NCBI RefSeq assembly: GCF_000485595.1 | Contig: NW_014577245.1 | Location: 369,680-415,523 of the forward strand | Source: Priapulus caudatus | Lineage: Eukaryota; Priapulida; Priapulimorpha; Priapulimorphida; Priapulidae | DNA length: 45,844 nt | Direction: 5' to 3' | Shown: in pieces, positions 1 through 10,523 of the stretch | How the letters are laid out: the number at the start of each line of letters is the position of its first letter | Numbering within the stretch: position 1 is the stretch's first letter | The notes under the pieces: model-generated | Databases searched by the model: none | Seen by the model: the letters and a program-made list of their open reading frames with translations, nothing else | What the model was told of the DNA's origin: nothing | Position numbers and translations under genes: made by a program

Positions 1-127
1 TCTCTCTCTCTCTTCTCTCTCTCTCGTGCGTCGTGTTCTGGTCTCTCGCTCTTCTCTCTTCTCTCTCTCTCTTCTATCCTCTTTCTCTTTTCTCTCACTC
101 TTCCTTTCTCTCTCGCTCTCTTTCTCA
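1..127. repeat. CT-rich microsatellite at window start
   Basis: Imperfect CT dinucleotide tract with occasional TTC and CG interruptions. It is cut by the window edge, so its true length is unknown. A pyrimidine-only strand of this kind can form triplex DNA, but nothing here shows that it does. Confidence 0.9.
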
Positions 128-1357
128 CATATTCAGATTATTTCGGTTCGGTTTTTCTAGTTAGGTTCGAAATGATTCCCCAATAGTTTGACGAATAGCG
201 ACTCGAATAGTCCCCAATACAGTAGAAATCCGAAAATCCGGACTGCTCGTGGTCGGACTCGGTCCGGATTTAGTTTGACAGCGATAAACACGTCATTCTA
301 TAGTACTCACTCAACCAACAACTGTTTGATGTGTAGTAGTAAGAACTGTCATGAGTATATCTAGTCTTGTCTATCTATCTATGTCTAGGTTGATATATGT
401 ATTTGCGAAACGTTTGGACGCAGAAAGCGTGTTATGAAGCACTACTGTGAAACACGATTTCCCCGGATAAGTGACGTCACGGGGATTTTTATAACCTTAC
501 GTGTTAGTGAGAGTGGTATTAATAATTTAATAACAATTACTTTTGTGAATAATTTATCGACGTGAATTTTTAAACGAAGTAATGGCGTTAAAAACAGCCA
601 TTAAGCATGTATCTGACACTTCGCTACACGTATACCATCAACGATGCAATAGATTTAGACTGTAACCATCAACTGATCGCTTCTTGACCTTAACTAAGTC
701 TAGCATTGGTTGTCATAAGCAGGTGGCACACAGTTAGAAAAACGAATTCGAAGGCAAAAGATCCTGTTTTTGTGTGTTTATTCGTCCTTATCGGATTAGA
801 CAAAAATCATCCCAGTATTTAGTTAGGCTGTGTAATGGACGATAATGCAGTGTTAAGTACTACTGAGTAACAGGCTTTCTTGGTATCATTAATCACAGTA
901 TTTTAATTAATGAAAATTATATTTTTTAAAAATCGATGCCGTTTTTTTTGGTAAAACTAATTAGAATTAATTATAATTAATTAGCAAAACGCATCTCCTA
1001 TAACGTCACGTGTCAACCTTCAAAACTCGCATGCTGTCGATCAGCTGTTTCACAGAATCATATTTTCTATATTCGAAAACGGATAATTAGCAACTTGCAT
1101 GAACTTGATAATTGACACGTGAAAGGCAAAACAATCATATAAACCGGGAAATAGAATTCGTCTCAAAACCATCATTCGTCCAAAGATGACATATACATAT
1201 CCTGTGACGAGTTCTAATTACTCGCGCGATGCTCCTCGAGGAAGACTAATGGACGAGTAAATATTCCTGTACGTTCAATTATGCTTCCGGTGTGCTGCTT
1301 CCTGTCTGCGATTTTAAAATGAAAAGGTGCACTAACGAAGTAATTAGGCAAACATTG
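128..1357. other. unannotated AT-rich sequence
   Basis: No reading frame of useful length, no RNA gene and no tandem array seen. Positions about 900-985 are very AT-rich with TTAATTAA-type words and an imperfect palindrome around 957-984. I see nothing functional that I can support. Confidence 0.6.
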
Positions 1358-1363
1358 AGATTC

Positions 1364-1659
1364 CAGCCTGTTCTGCTAGCATCTATGACAAATCCGACAT
1401 ACGCATATACGCTCTCCTATGACACTATTTGTCATAAGAAGATTCTTCCTATGACAAATATTGTTGTATGTGTTGTGCGAATCATAGGAGTTTAGGAGCG
1501 CTAGTATATGAATGCAAGCAGTGAATTTCAGCTGTAAATCGGAACGAAGTTGACTCGCCAATATTTGTCATAGGAAGAATCGTCCTATGACAAATAGTGT
1601 CATAGGAGAGCGTATATACGTATGTCGTATTTGTCATACATGCTAGCAGAACATGCTGC
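1364..1659. mobile_element. foldback (MITE-like) element with about 95-bp inverted arms
   Basis: Left arm 1369-1463 and right arm 1559-1653 are reverse complements with only a handful of mismatches, separated by about 95 bp. The similarity extends outwards to a CAGC/GCTG edge with one mismatch. Each arm itself contains a smaller palindrome built from the word TTTGTCATAGGA and its complement, so the element is a nested foldback. AGATTC occurs on both sides (1358-1363 and 1660-1665), a possible 6-bp target-site duplication. No transposase frame lies inside, so it would be non-autonomous. The superfamily is not identifiable from the ends. Confidence 0.75.
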
Positions 1660-1665
1660 AGATTC

Positions 1666-2027
1666 GCACACACTACGTACACACTGTACATTCCTTCGCG
1701 GCCCGCTTGCGCGCAGTGCGGCAGATAAACTATGAATGGGAAAACGCGACAAGAGATAGATTGCTCAGTAACTCATCGATTGATTCCCTTTTATACCTTC
1801 TCAGAATGCGTACGCAAACGGTGTTATATATCATGCGCGCGCGACAGATGCGGTTTTTAAATTGGGCAGTGATGAAGATGGATAAAGCTTTAGCTGGAAA
1901 AGCGAGAAATCCGCGAGATTTACGCGTTGTCCGCTACGTCACCCGCGTTCTTTTTTTTTCTTTTTTTTTTGCGGAAAAAGTTCGACTCAACATCTACTCA
2001 CTGTCTAACTAACTATCGAGCTCACTC
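1666..2027. other. no recognisable feature
   Basis: Mixed sequence with a T-rich run at 1951-1970. A 119-codon frame (1653-2012, plus strand) begins inside the foldback arm and shows no domain, so I do not call it a gene. Confidence 0.5.
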
Positions 2028-2175
2028 GACCGCACGCTCACTTGCACGCACTCACACGCGCGCACACAAGCACACACGCACGCACGCACGCACAATCACT
2101 CACTTATACTTACTCGCTCTATCGCTCGTGCGCGCACGTACTCGCTCGCTCACTCACTCAATCACTCGCTGACTG
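2028..2175. repeat. degenerate CACT/CACG/CTCG low-complexity tract
   Basis: Run of CACTCG, CACGCA and CTCACT words with no fixed period, best read as a decayed tetranucleotide microsatellite. Confidence 0.75.
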
Positions 2176-2464
2176 AGGTACACACGGGTGAATGAATTCA
2201 ACCCCCTCACGCCCCCCTCGGGGGAAACCCCGCTTTCTCCACACGACTGCTTTTACGCTTACATTATGCAAAGTCTACGCCACAGTTTACAGCCGTTAAC
2301 CCACTTTGTACAAAATATTAACTACAGCAATTGTAAACCCTTACGTTGCCATGCAAGCTCTGTACTTTAGCTTTCACTATCCTCCTTTTATTCGTGCCTC
2401 ATATGTATGTTCTCTTTCGCGTTTAGCCATCTTTGTTCTGTCTATGCGTTAATATGCTGGCTCG
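2176..2464. other. no recognisable feature
   Basis: Unique-looking sequence between the CACT tract and block Q. A short C-rich/G-rich hairpin lies near 2207-2230. The sequence that precedes block Q in copy C (block P, 26715-27847) is absent here, so copy A lacks its upstream half. Confidence 0.5.
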
Positions 2465-2522
2465 GTCAAAGTCCGTCGTATTTGATTCTACACTGGAGGT
2501 AAACATTGACCGTAAATGGTCA

Positions 2523-2528
<6 letters not shown>

Positions 2529-2567
<39 letters not shown>

Positions 2568-2592
2568 ACATATCTATATATATATATATATA
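2529..2592. repeat. AT microsatellite near the start of block Q
   Basis: AT run interrupted by ACCACATATCT. The equivalent array in copy C has a different internal pattern (TAGATATATAG words). In copy B the homology starts only after this array, so it marks a breakpoint. Confidence 0.9.
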
Positions 2593-3354
2593 TGCTCACC
2601 ATTTTTCTCCCTCCCACCACGTTTTCGATCAATGTCCTGATGGCTTATACTCATGCATTTTACGCAATCACATGTCAGGCGAGTATTTGCACTGATAATG
2701 GCCGCAGCGTCCGCACATCCACGCAGCGTCCGCACATCCATCGCGCATTTCTCACATTTTCTACACGCGATGGTATCACGTTTGTTCAATTACTGAATCC
2801 CGCTCGGCTTCCCTCCTGTTTTTTCTGCTCGCTCTCGTTTATATATTCTGCCGGGTGTACGGATTAACCGGCATTCGTAAGTTTATCGTCGTCGTCTGCT
2901 AATTGTCATGACAGCTAATCCACTTTTTGAGTGCTAGTGCTACCGTTATCGCTGGCTCCCTCGCAACTTTCGATCCATGCATCACCCGCCCCTGATTACT
3001 GCTGCAGGGAATATCTTAAACACCTGTATTGACGAGCGAGGAAAGGCTATTGTCGAGCTACGACCCACTACTACATATTTCATGTCATGCACAGAACCGC
3101 GGCCATTTACCAGCCACTTTCCTGCGCACTCTTGAGGGGAAACTCCCCTCCCCCTTTTTTTATTACTTCATCGCAAGTATTTTGACAATTTATTTAGTAC
3201 ATTTTGCACAGTGAACAAGTTTACACTCGCCAGCGGCAGTGAAAATATTTTCTCGCCAAACAATCGTTCCAAATCGATATGACCAATTTACGAACTGCTT
3301 TGACGAAATTGCAAGTAGCTGCAAGTAATGCTGGTGATATGGGGTACCCTGGAC

Positions 3355-3398
3355 CATAGATATATACAACACATTTTTATATGTTGTATATATCTATG
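3355..3398. repeat. perfect 17-bp hairpin in block Q, copy A
   Basis: Arms 3355-3371 (CATAGATATATACAACA) and 3382-3398 are exact reverse complements around a 10-base loop. The same hairpin is at 28735-28778 in copy C and, with small indels, at about 14540-14583 in copy B. It could be a small palindromic insertion or cruciform site; no function is shown. Confidence 0.85.
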
Positions 3399-4297
3399 CC
3401 TGGACATTCTGATTCAACGGAACAAGTGCTGCCATCTATTTAACACGTTGCTGCAGTTGAAAAAACGACGCAATGTTATGCACGTAATTGTTAGCGATGA
3501 TGATGGAGTTTCTAGTACTAATATGAAGCTATATATACACATAACATAAATACATATGTTTTGTTCAAATATATATATATATATATATACATATGTTTTG
3601 GTCATATCTTGTTTCTGGTATAAAATGCAAAATTGAAACGCCGCGTCGCCAAAAGCAGGGATTGAGGTTTCATGGTCCCCAGGCCTCGCAAATTTCAAGA
3701 TGGCGGAGGTAACGTGTTTTGACACGCAAGTGAGATACATGAAGCCTTATATACAGGCGCCACTGTGCGCGCATCACCGCTCTGTGACCACAGACTAACG
3801 GCCTCGTATCCACCCATTAGTTTCAACAGATTTTATAAGCCGAGAATCCAGGAGGTATATGCCGATGGCAGTATTACCCGGCCAGTGGCAAGATGAAACT
3901 TGGCAGGTGCTAATGGAAAACATCATGTGATCTTCGCGTCTGGAATTGCTCGCTGTACGCTGAGTACATCTGATGTTCATGAACTGGCGTAGAACGAACG
4001 ATACAATCTAGCCAACCTAGCTGATGTAAACACACAGTACAATCGGCGAGGCGAGGCAGCCAGGGAGCCTTCAACAAAATTAGAAACCTTTGAAGAAACT
4101 TTGTCGCTAGAGCCGTTATCACGCGCTGTATCGCAAGAGGGCGTCCGCGAGTGTATGGTACACGTGACCAGCTCATGATGTCGTGGTTACAGCTAGGATG
4201 TAGGATGGCTACAGTTTAGGCAGCGAATTAAAACTTTTTTATCACGAATAGTTGTTGACGTAAACTATAGATTTTTCAATAAACAAGCAAACACGTA

Positions 4298-4388
4298 TAG
4301 GGTTTGGGTTACGATTAGGGTTCTTTGTTAGGTTTAGAGTTAGGACTAGGGTTATGGTTGGCGATAGGGTTAGGGTAAGAGTTAGCCT
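4298..4388. repeat. degenerate TTAGGG-like interstitial repeat
   Basis: Repeated GGGTT, TTAGGG and GTTAGG words spaced five to eight bases apart, including TAGGGTTAGGGTAAG near 4366. This resembles a decayed run of the animal telomere repeat TTAGGG. It is conserved at 29678-29768 in copy C and about 15548-15655 in copy B. It contains few exact tandem units, so it is an old or imperfect array rather than a telomere end. Confidence 0.6.
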
Positions 4389-5797
4389 TACGCGTATGAC
4401 CGTATACGCGTATGACAAGAATTTACCGCGCTTCCCCACCCTCTTCGAAACTGGCAGCAATTTGTTCTGGACGAAAGCGGAGCAGCACCCCCCAACCACT
4501 TTTTCCCGCCTTCAATATAAAATCCAAGCCGACCACGAGAGCGCGAATGAATCGAGAGTCTTTTAAGCCATTTTCACCACTCTCCCCTCAGGCATTAATA
4601 TGATATATGTTCTAGAATACAGGATTTCCTAAATCACTCAACACGCTTCACGGGGAAATCGTATTATCTCACTAGACTGGTCATATATATATGCTATACG
4701 TACACGGTCTCGGACTCTCTGGCTTGCTCTCACGCTTAAACGCTCATAAATGTTGTCGCTTGTAAAATACTGCTCAAAATATCTCGAGTGATTTTGCGGA
4801 CAAGATTTGCAACATTTATATTTTGCTTCCTGTTCGCATAATTATATATAAGCGTACTATTAAGGGTGTGTATGCAGCGAGGTTGGCATTTGCGTATATG
4901 CCAACGATTCTTCCTGTAGTTGGGAGTTGGGAGTTTTGTGAGAGCAAGAAGTGTTTTGATGATTTGTTCTGATTTAATGAGAGCAATGTGAAGTACCGCA
5001 ATGTATACTATGAATGGTTAAACTGAATCCATATTACTGGCCATTTTATTAAAACAATTTAGGTTAGACCTAACACCCTAGAATATACTTTATGTTATAA
5101 TATTACATTGTATTTTTTAACTATTTAACTTGTTACATTAATTATGATTTAAATTTTATTCACCTACAACCTGTCAATATGCAACGTAAAGCATACAATC
5201 TGTTTGACTATGCATACACATTATTCAGAATTTAGTGTTGTTGGCATCAACTAATTACAATTGGGCTAACAGAAGGGTTTACATAAAAGAAGTTTTGATT
5301 TGTTATAAAAAGATCAAATTGGCGGATACTCAAATTAAGGGTTGTGCGATTTTATGACTAATTATAACAAACTAATTGGCACGTAAAATCGATGTGGAAA
5401 ATTTACAGCTATAGATAAATCTTCAGCAGTAAATAGTTTTTTTCCAAAACTGTTCGCAGCTCATCTCCATTTTACTGACGGCTGATGGATTAGCGACTGA
5501 TTCGTTAAACCGATTAGAAAATCACAAGCCATGCGAAAAAATGAGCGCTGAATTTTCGTTGGCTCTAATTAATGCGTCCATTGAAAGTTGCCAACCATTG
5601 ACTAAGTCTCCGGAAACTAGCCCACGCGTATTGATCTGGTAAAAAGGGATAGAGTTCTCACACGGAGCCTTCATCCACCAATCTGTTGTCAACGGCATTA
5701 ATGTCATCAGCATCATATTATCTATCGCCGACTAATTTTGTTATATTTTTCCATTTTTAATTTTTTCAGAGAAAACCCAGAACGCGGTCAATTTGTG

Positions 5798-6030
5798 CAG
5801 GGCCGAAGCCTGCGAGGGGGGCAGCTGGGCCCTAGATTTTAAACCAAAATTAATAAAAAAAAATTTCTACTAAAAGAGAATTGTCGTAGTAAGATTGAAG
5901 GCTGTAAATGTACTCAAAAGTGTCTCAAATACCATCTCCTGCGATATACATATTCAAAATTTTCTGTGGGAGGACCCCTAGACCTCACACCTGTTTCACA
6001 CCCCTCTTTGAAATCCTGGATCCGCCACTG
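5798..6030 (-). mobile_element. possible decayed hAT-like non-autonomous element
   Basis: On the minus strand the segment starts at 6030 with CAGTGGCGGATCCAGGATTT, a motif I associate with hAT-type termini. At 5798 the plus strand reads CAGGGCCGAAGCC followed by a G-run, which agrees with that motif at nine of 13 positions. No 8-bp target-site duplication is visible at these ends and there is no transposase. The pair is repeated with indels in copy B near 17140-17380. The family name is an inference from terminal motifs only. Confidence 0.35.
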
Positions 6031-6584
6031 CCCCCTCAAGGAATTTGCCCCCGCAACTCACACTACGGCCCTGTTCTGTATACATTACATAATAAATAGC
6101 AGCATGAAATTATATTCCGAATTTAATTCGGATCTTCTTAATGCCAGCGCATTATTGAAATTGCGAAACTCCGGCTTAACTTTCTCCTGTCACATTAATG
6201 TCGTCAAATTTCATTAACACTTTATCAGACAATCATCTACTTTAATAAACTCTGTAATTAAATACTGAACAATATTAAGAGAAACCACTGGAAAGAAAAC
6301 AACTACGTATCAAACCAGCTTAAGAACAACACGCGCACTGATCATACATTACTAATTATCGGAGGTGAGTAAAATAGTAAGACTTCGAGTTCATATATAT
6401 TAGAGTATAACACTGATACAATAGAGGCTAATAGAATAGAGAATAGATGAGAGCATAGAGAAACTAGAGGCAATATGTCCTACTTTAGTAATTACATGAC
6501 AACAACTACGAAATAGTAAGAATTGTGCGCTATTCACATATTAATTGCCGGTGTCTAATCTACACTGCACGAGCATCTAACCTA

Positions 6585-6692
6585 GCATATCTACCACACA
6601 TACACGCATACGTACCACACCTAGCATATCTACCACACACACGCATACGTACCACACCTAGCATATCTACCAGTGTGTGTGCGTGTGTCAGG
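6585..6692. repeat. short minisatellite closing block Q, copy A
   Basis: About two and a half units of a roughly 37-bp repeat containing TAGCATATCTACCACACAC and GCATACGTACCACACC, ending in an inverted TG-rich stretch. The same unit is expanded to about 45 copies after copy B (17946-19675). Confidence 0.85.
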
Positions 6693-6699
6693 TAGCCTA

Positions 6700-7136
6700 A
6701 TTTATCTTCCTGAACCATAAATTATCTCGTTAGTCTTACCTTGTCCCTGTCCCAATTATTTTGTGGCCGCTATGGCATCGCTCTGACTTCTATGACTCTT
6801 CTGCCCTAGCTTCTTAGCAGACATTCTATATCCTAGCTTTATATTTATGCTCTTCCCAAGCTATATAGCGAGGTTTTCACACATAATTGTAAATACCGAC
6901 ACTGATATGCCGGCTCTCTTCCATAGCTTGCAATGTCTTCTTTTCGTCATTGTCTTCTATATTCTATTGCCGTCCCAATCGTCGATAATATATCTATATA
7001 CAACTGCTGTGTCCCAGTCTGCCACGATCTCGCTGTTTCCTAGCTTATTACGAATTCGCTTCCCCCTAAATTAGTTTATTAACTCTATCTGGTTCCTTCC
7101 TCTCTTCAATTCTGAAGTCAGACTGTTGTGTAATTT
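6700..7136. other. no recognisable feature
   Basis: Unique-looking AT-rich sequence. A 75-codon plus-strand frame (6847-7074) is hydrophobic in part but has no recognisable family and no codon signal strong enough to support a gene. Confidence 0.5.
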
Positions 7137-7268
7137 CTATGTCTTAGATTTCTATTAATTTGTACTCTATGTCTTAGACTGCTATTAAGTTGTACTCTAT
7201 GTCTTAGACTTCTATTAATTTGTACTCTATGTCTTAGACTTCTATTAATTTGTACTCCATGTCTTAGT
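7137..7268. repeat. 30-bp tandem repeat, about 4.4 units
   Basis: GTCTTAG recurs at 7141, 7171, 7201, 7231 and 7261, a strict 30-bp period. The unit reads TACTCTATGTCTTAGACTTC then TATTAATTTG. Units differ at one or two bases. Confidence 0.9.
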
Positions 7269-8694
7269 TTCTCGTCACTACTTTTACTTCTTTAGCTCGA
7301 TATATCTTCTCTCTGGTCGAAGTTGTCACGTCCTTATTCGGTCATAGTCTACGATTTCTTTACTTCCGTTTGCCGACGTAAGCTACTAATGATGACATCA
7401 TTTCTCACGATAACATTTATCGCTGTTGATTCAGCTTGACGTGCTATCGCGCCACCTAGCGGCAGTAACCGCGCCAACGTGCTAATCTAGCGAGCGTTGA
7501 TGAATGCATTATGAAATGGAGAGTGTACACACTTATCTCTAACCGGATGAGCGGTTGAGCTTGGTCCAGCTTTAAATACGATTACCCGCACGCTGGCAAG
7601 GCATTCACGGTGTTTACTAAAGCTGAAACAATCGAATTGCGTGCTGAAAAGACCGTGATTTGTAGCTGACGTCCAGACAAGGCGTTAAGCACTGGTAACG
7701 ACAAGCAAAATCTAATCTAAGCTTTAATTTTGCTGTTGGGGTTCTTCGAAGGAATATTAAGTCCAGATCAACCAAACTAGTCGGCGATAACTCACATGCA
7801 TTCGCTCAAACATTTAAAATCGGATTCGAGAAAATCGTTATAACCTTAAACACGTTTCCAATAACGTTTAAATGAAGGATGACCTACTCGGACAGATATT
7901 TAGTACGCATACATATATAACGATCATTGCAAAACGTCGAGAGACTATAGCGAGCAGTGCTTTCCATGTATCGCCCTGAGGGAGCCATCCAAACACTCAG
8001 CGTGTATAGTATAATTGCGTTATCCTATTAAGCACCACCCTTTCATCATTAATCTCCGCATGGACAAGGGCAGGGCAAACTAACAACCACGCACGGGCGT
8101 TGCCACTTGCCACCCCTCCCTCCCCCTCCCCTCCTCTATTCATTTGTGAGACGTCATAGCTGCGGAGCCGCGGGCGTTCGACTATCACGTACAATAAATG
8201 AATCGGATTGGGAAATCGATCACTTCCGAGAATTCGATCGGCGATGACGTGATTCGAGGCTTCAGTACCGATTCGATAAATCGATAATTCGATAATACAC
8301 CACATCCTTCCACATCCGATTTTTCCCGCAATGAACCGGCTGCAGTTGTTCAATTAATCGACTCCAGTGGGGTAGTGGAGGGGGGGTCAATGTGCCCATC
8401 TCCAGCTAAAGGTATTGCGGGGAGAGCAGTCTACCTAACTCAACAGTTGAATCAGGTTAAAGTATTTGGTCCAGAAGTTAACGCCGGGGGCGGTCGGGCG
8501 AACTCAATTTCGGGTTAGAAAATTGAAATAGACATATTTTATCTAGTCAATAAAATATATCTGATCCTTCCCTCTCGCTATACATGGCATTATGTTTCCA
8601 TCGTAAATAACACAGATTCATTGTATATCGATTATATTATTCAGCCGATATATTTAAAGTTTAAAGATGTTGATAATATACGATATGATGAATA
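7269..8694. other. unannotated sequence
   Basis: No repeat array or RNA gene seen. A 118-codon minus-strand frame (7997-8353) has no recognisable domain. Positions about 8205-8300 are rich in ATCGAT and TTCGATAA words, giving local self-complementarity. A G-run lies near 8380 and a G-rich stretch near 8485. Confidence 0.5.
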
Positions 8695-8752
8695 TGATAT
8701 AACATATTTAATGTGTGTTTGTATATATATATACATTAAATATGTTATATCA
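8695..8752. repeat. perfect 20-bp palindromic arms
   Basis: Arms 8695-8714 and 8733-8752 are exact reverse complements (TGATATAACATATTTAATGT) around an 18-base TA/TG loop. This could be a tiny foldback element or a cruciform-prone site. No target-site duplication is evident. Confidence 0.85.
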
Positions 8753-9104
8753 TCAGCATGATATTTATATATATATTGCCCGGACTGAAATGCCTACACT
8801 TCATTGAACATTCCAGCTGAGCTAACGGTTTCGATGTGTCCATACATATATGCACAGTAGGCGTATACGTATACTACGCAGATATACGCCAAATAGGCAT
8901 CACATAAAAATTGATAGGCCATTCATTTTTGGGGGGTGCCAACTAACCGGGACGTTTTGCGCATGTTTGTCATCTCGAAATTTTGAAAAAAAATCGATTG
9001 CTGTGACAACGGCGAGAGATTATCAAACCGCCCTTTCTCTAATAGGAACAACCAAAATCATAACAATCACGCAAAACAGCATCTCAAGCCGAATATGTGT
9101 AATA
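8753..9104. other. no recognisable feature
   Basis: Unique-looking sequence with an 87-codon plus-strand frame (8850-9113) lacking any recognisable domain. Confidence 0.5.
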
Positions 9105-9176
9105 AGTAAATAGTAAGTATAATATTAAGTAAGTATAATAGTAAGTAAATATAATAGTAAGTATATAAGTAAGCAG
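9105..9176. repeat. GTAAGTATAATA simple repeat
   Basis: Six or so imperfect copies of AGTAAGTATAATA-type words. Confidence 0.8.
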
Positions 9177-9580
9177 TTCCTCAGTGATAGCGGTATGCAG
9201 CGAGCTTAACCCCTTCTAGTTTAATGCAACCCAGTGTCTTTTCGAACTAATTGTCATGCTACATGTCGAGCTTACATTCATAACATCTTTGAAGACATGT
9301 TTTTATCGAAGCCTAGGACTTTGCGGATGCACGCATACCGCATGTTTTTATACGGCTGCAATGATTAGTTAATTAAGAAAATTAAAACTAAAAAACTGAA
9401 TTAAAATTTAACTAAAAATTGTAACAGGAAGATCAGTCTGCAATAATAACGTAGCTTCTGTTTCACCGGCCATGTGAAATGCGTAAATAATCAACTATAA
9501 ACACTGAGATTATACGTTCCTACTAGATTGTGGGGTCGAACTATGCAGAGTCGAAAACAGAGAAAGTTTGATATTATTAT
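9177..9580. other. no recognisable feature
   Basis: AT-rich sequence with no frame, array or RNA gene that I can support. Confidence 0.5.
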
Positions 9581-9628
9581 TCAAGAGCTAATAATACCTA
9601 TTAGGTATAAGGTATTATTAGCTCTTGA
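9581..9628. repeat. perfect 18-bp palindromic arms
   Basis: Arms 9581-9598 (TCAAGAGCTAATAATACC) and 9611-9628 are exact reverse complements around a 12-base centre that is itself partly palindromic (TACCTATTAGGTA). Confidence 0.85.
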
Positions 9629-9708
9629 TATATTATGTAGTCACGAGTAAGATAATAGTAGAAGCTGGATGGAATAGGCTCCACGCTACCGCACTTTATG
9701 ACACATAA

Positions 9709-9730
9709 AGTCTATATTATGACACTCCTG
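9709..9730 (-). mobile_element. orphan terminus of the CAGGAGTGT element family
   Basis: Read on the minus strand from 9730, the sequence starts CAGGAGTGTCATAATATAGA and matches the left end of the element at 23069-23155 over 22 bases. No partner terminus is present nearby, so this is a half element or a relic. Confidence 0.5.
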
Positions 9731-9835
9731 CTAATATCATATACATATTATATAATATTATAATTATAATATAAAATATTATTATATATTATACATATTA
9801 TATATATTATATTATATATCATATACATATTTAAA
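9731..9835. repeat. TATATTA-rich low-complexity tract
   Basis: A/T-only run of TATTATA, ATATTATA and CATATAC words with extensive self-complementarity. Confidence 0.85.
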
Positions 9836-10449
9836 TAAGCGACTCTACCCTTTACGTGCACTTGTGAGATATCCGCGTTATAAACGTGTGAACGAATCGT
9901 GTGCTAGGTTCGCTATACATACGGTCGAAAAAAATCCCTTCTGATTTCCATGCGTGAAAAAAATCCTGAAGCACCTCATTTGCGCCAACCACTAATGGAG
10001 CCAGAATCCCTCGGTGACAAACCCAACTGTAAGCAGCCCTCATCGTAAGAAACAGTTCGTAGCCACAGCTCGCTATAATGTTCGTCGTAAAATGTGCGTC
10101 ACCCGTTACGCGAAGGAATAAATGTATTCGGATCTCTTTGCGACATGAGGTGCACCTATGGGTGCACCTAAAAGTCAAGACGACATCACGGTAGCCATTT
10201 TCCAGGCACATCGGTCATGAAACGCGCATGTTCTTACATGTATAAATGCTACAGGCGTGGTGCTTGTGCCCACGTAGGCATTCTTTCAACAGCGCGCGAC
10301 ACCAGCAATAAATATCGTCAAATATAATTACAAATTAATTCAATGACTACTTGCAACCCACTTGCAAACCGTACGATTGTTTGCCTCTTATTAGCGGATG
10401 TCTTAAGTTTTTTTTTAATTTTTGCTAATTGTAGCAATAGATTTAAAGC

Positions 10450-10452
<3 letters not shown>
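9836..10452. other. unannotated sequence
   Basis: A 119-codon minus-strand frame (9852-10211) is the only notable frame. It contains several Cys and His residues near its start but I recognise no zinc-finger spacing or family, so I do not call it. A duplicated 8-bp palindrome GGTGCACC lies near 10150-10168. Confidence 0.45.

Positions 10453-10519
<67 letters not shown>
10453..10519. repeat. CA microsatellite
   Basis: Nearly perfect CA run of about 33 units. Alternating purine-pyrimidine sequence of this kind can adopt Z-DNA. Confidence 0.95.

Positions 10520-10523
<4 letters not shown>

Larger units (their letters stand above)
2466..6700. repeat. block Q, copy A (clean duplicate, full length)
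   Basis: Non-coding duplicated block. Positions 2471-4495 match 27853-29875 (copy C) almost base for base. Positions 2593-6690 match 13724-18060 (copy B), but with very many small indels. Downstream of the AT array the A-to-C offset stays constant at 25380, so there are no indels there. Outside the AT array I see four substitutions, at 3336, 4317, 4338 and 4398. The block holds an AT microsatellite, a perfect hairpin, TTAGGG-like sequence, a possible hAT terminus and a terminal minisatellite. No frame over about 110 codons exists, and the frames present are not preserved in copy B. Confidence 0.9.

Noticed and set aside
6585-6692. Repeat with spacers as a CRISPR array (also 17946-19675 and 35672-35809)
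   Set aside because: Units are contiguous tandem repeats with no unique spacers, and the context is eukaryotic.
9852-10211. Cys/His-containing 119-codon frame as a zinc-finger gene
   Set aside because: The Cys and His spacing fits no known finger and there is no second copy or splice evidence.
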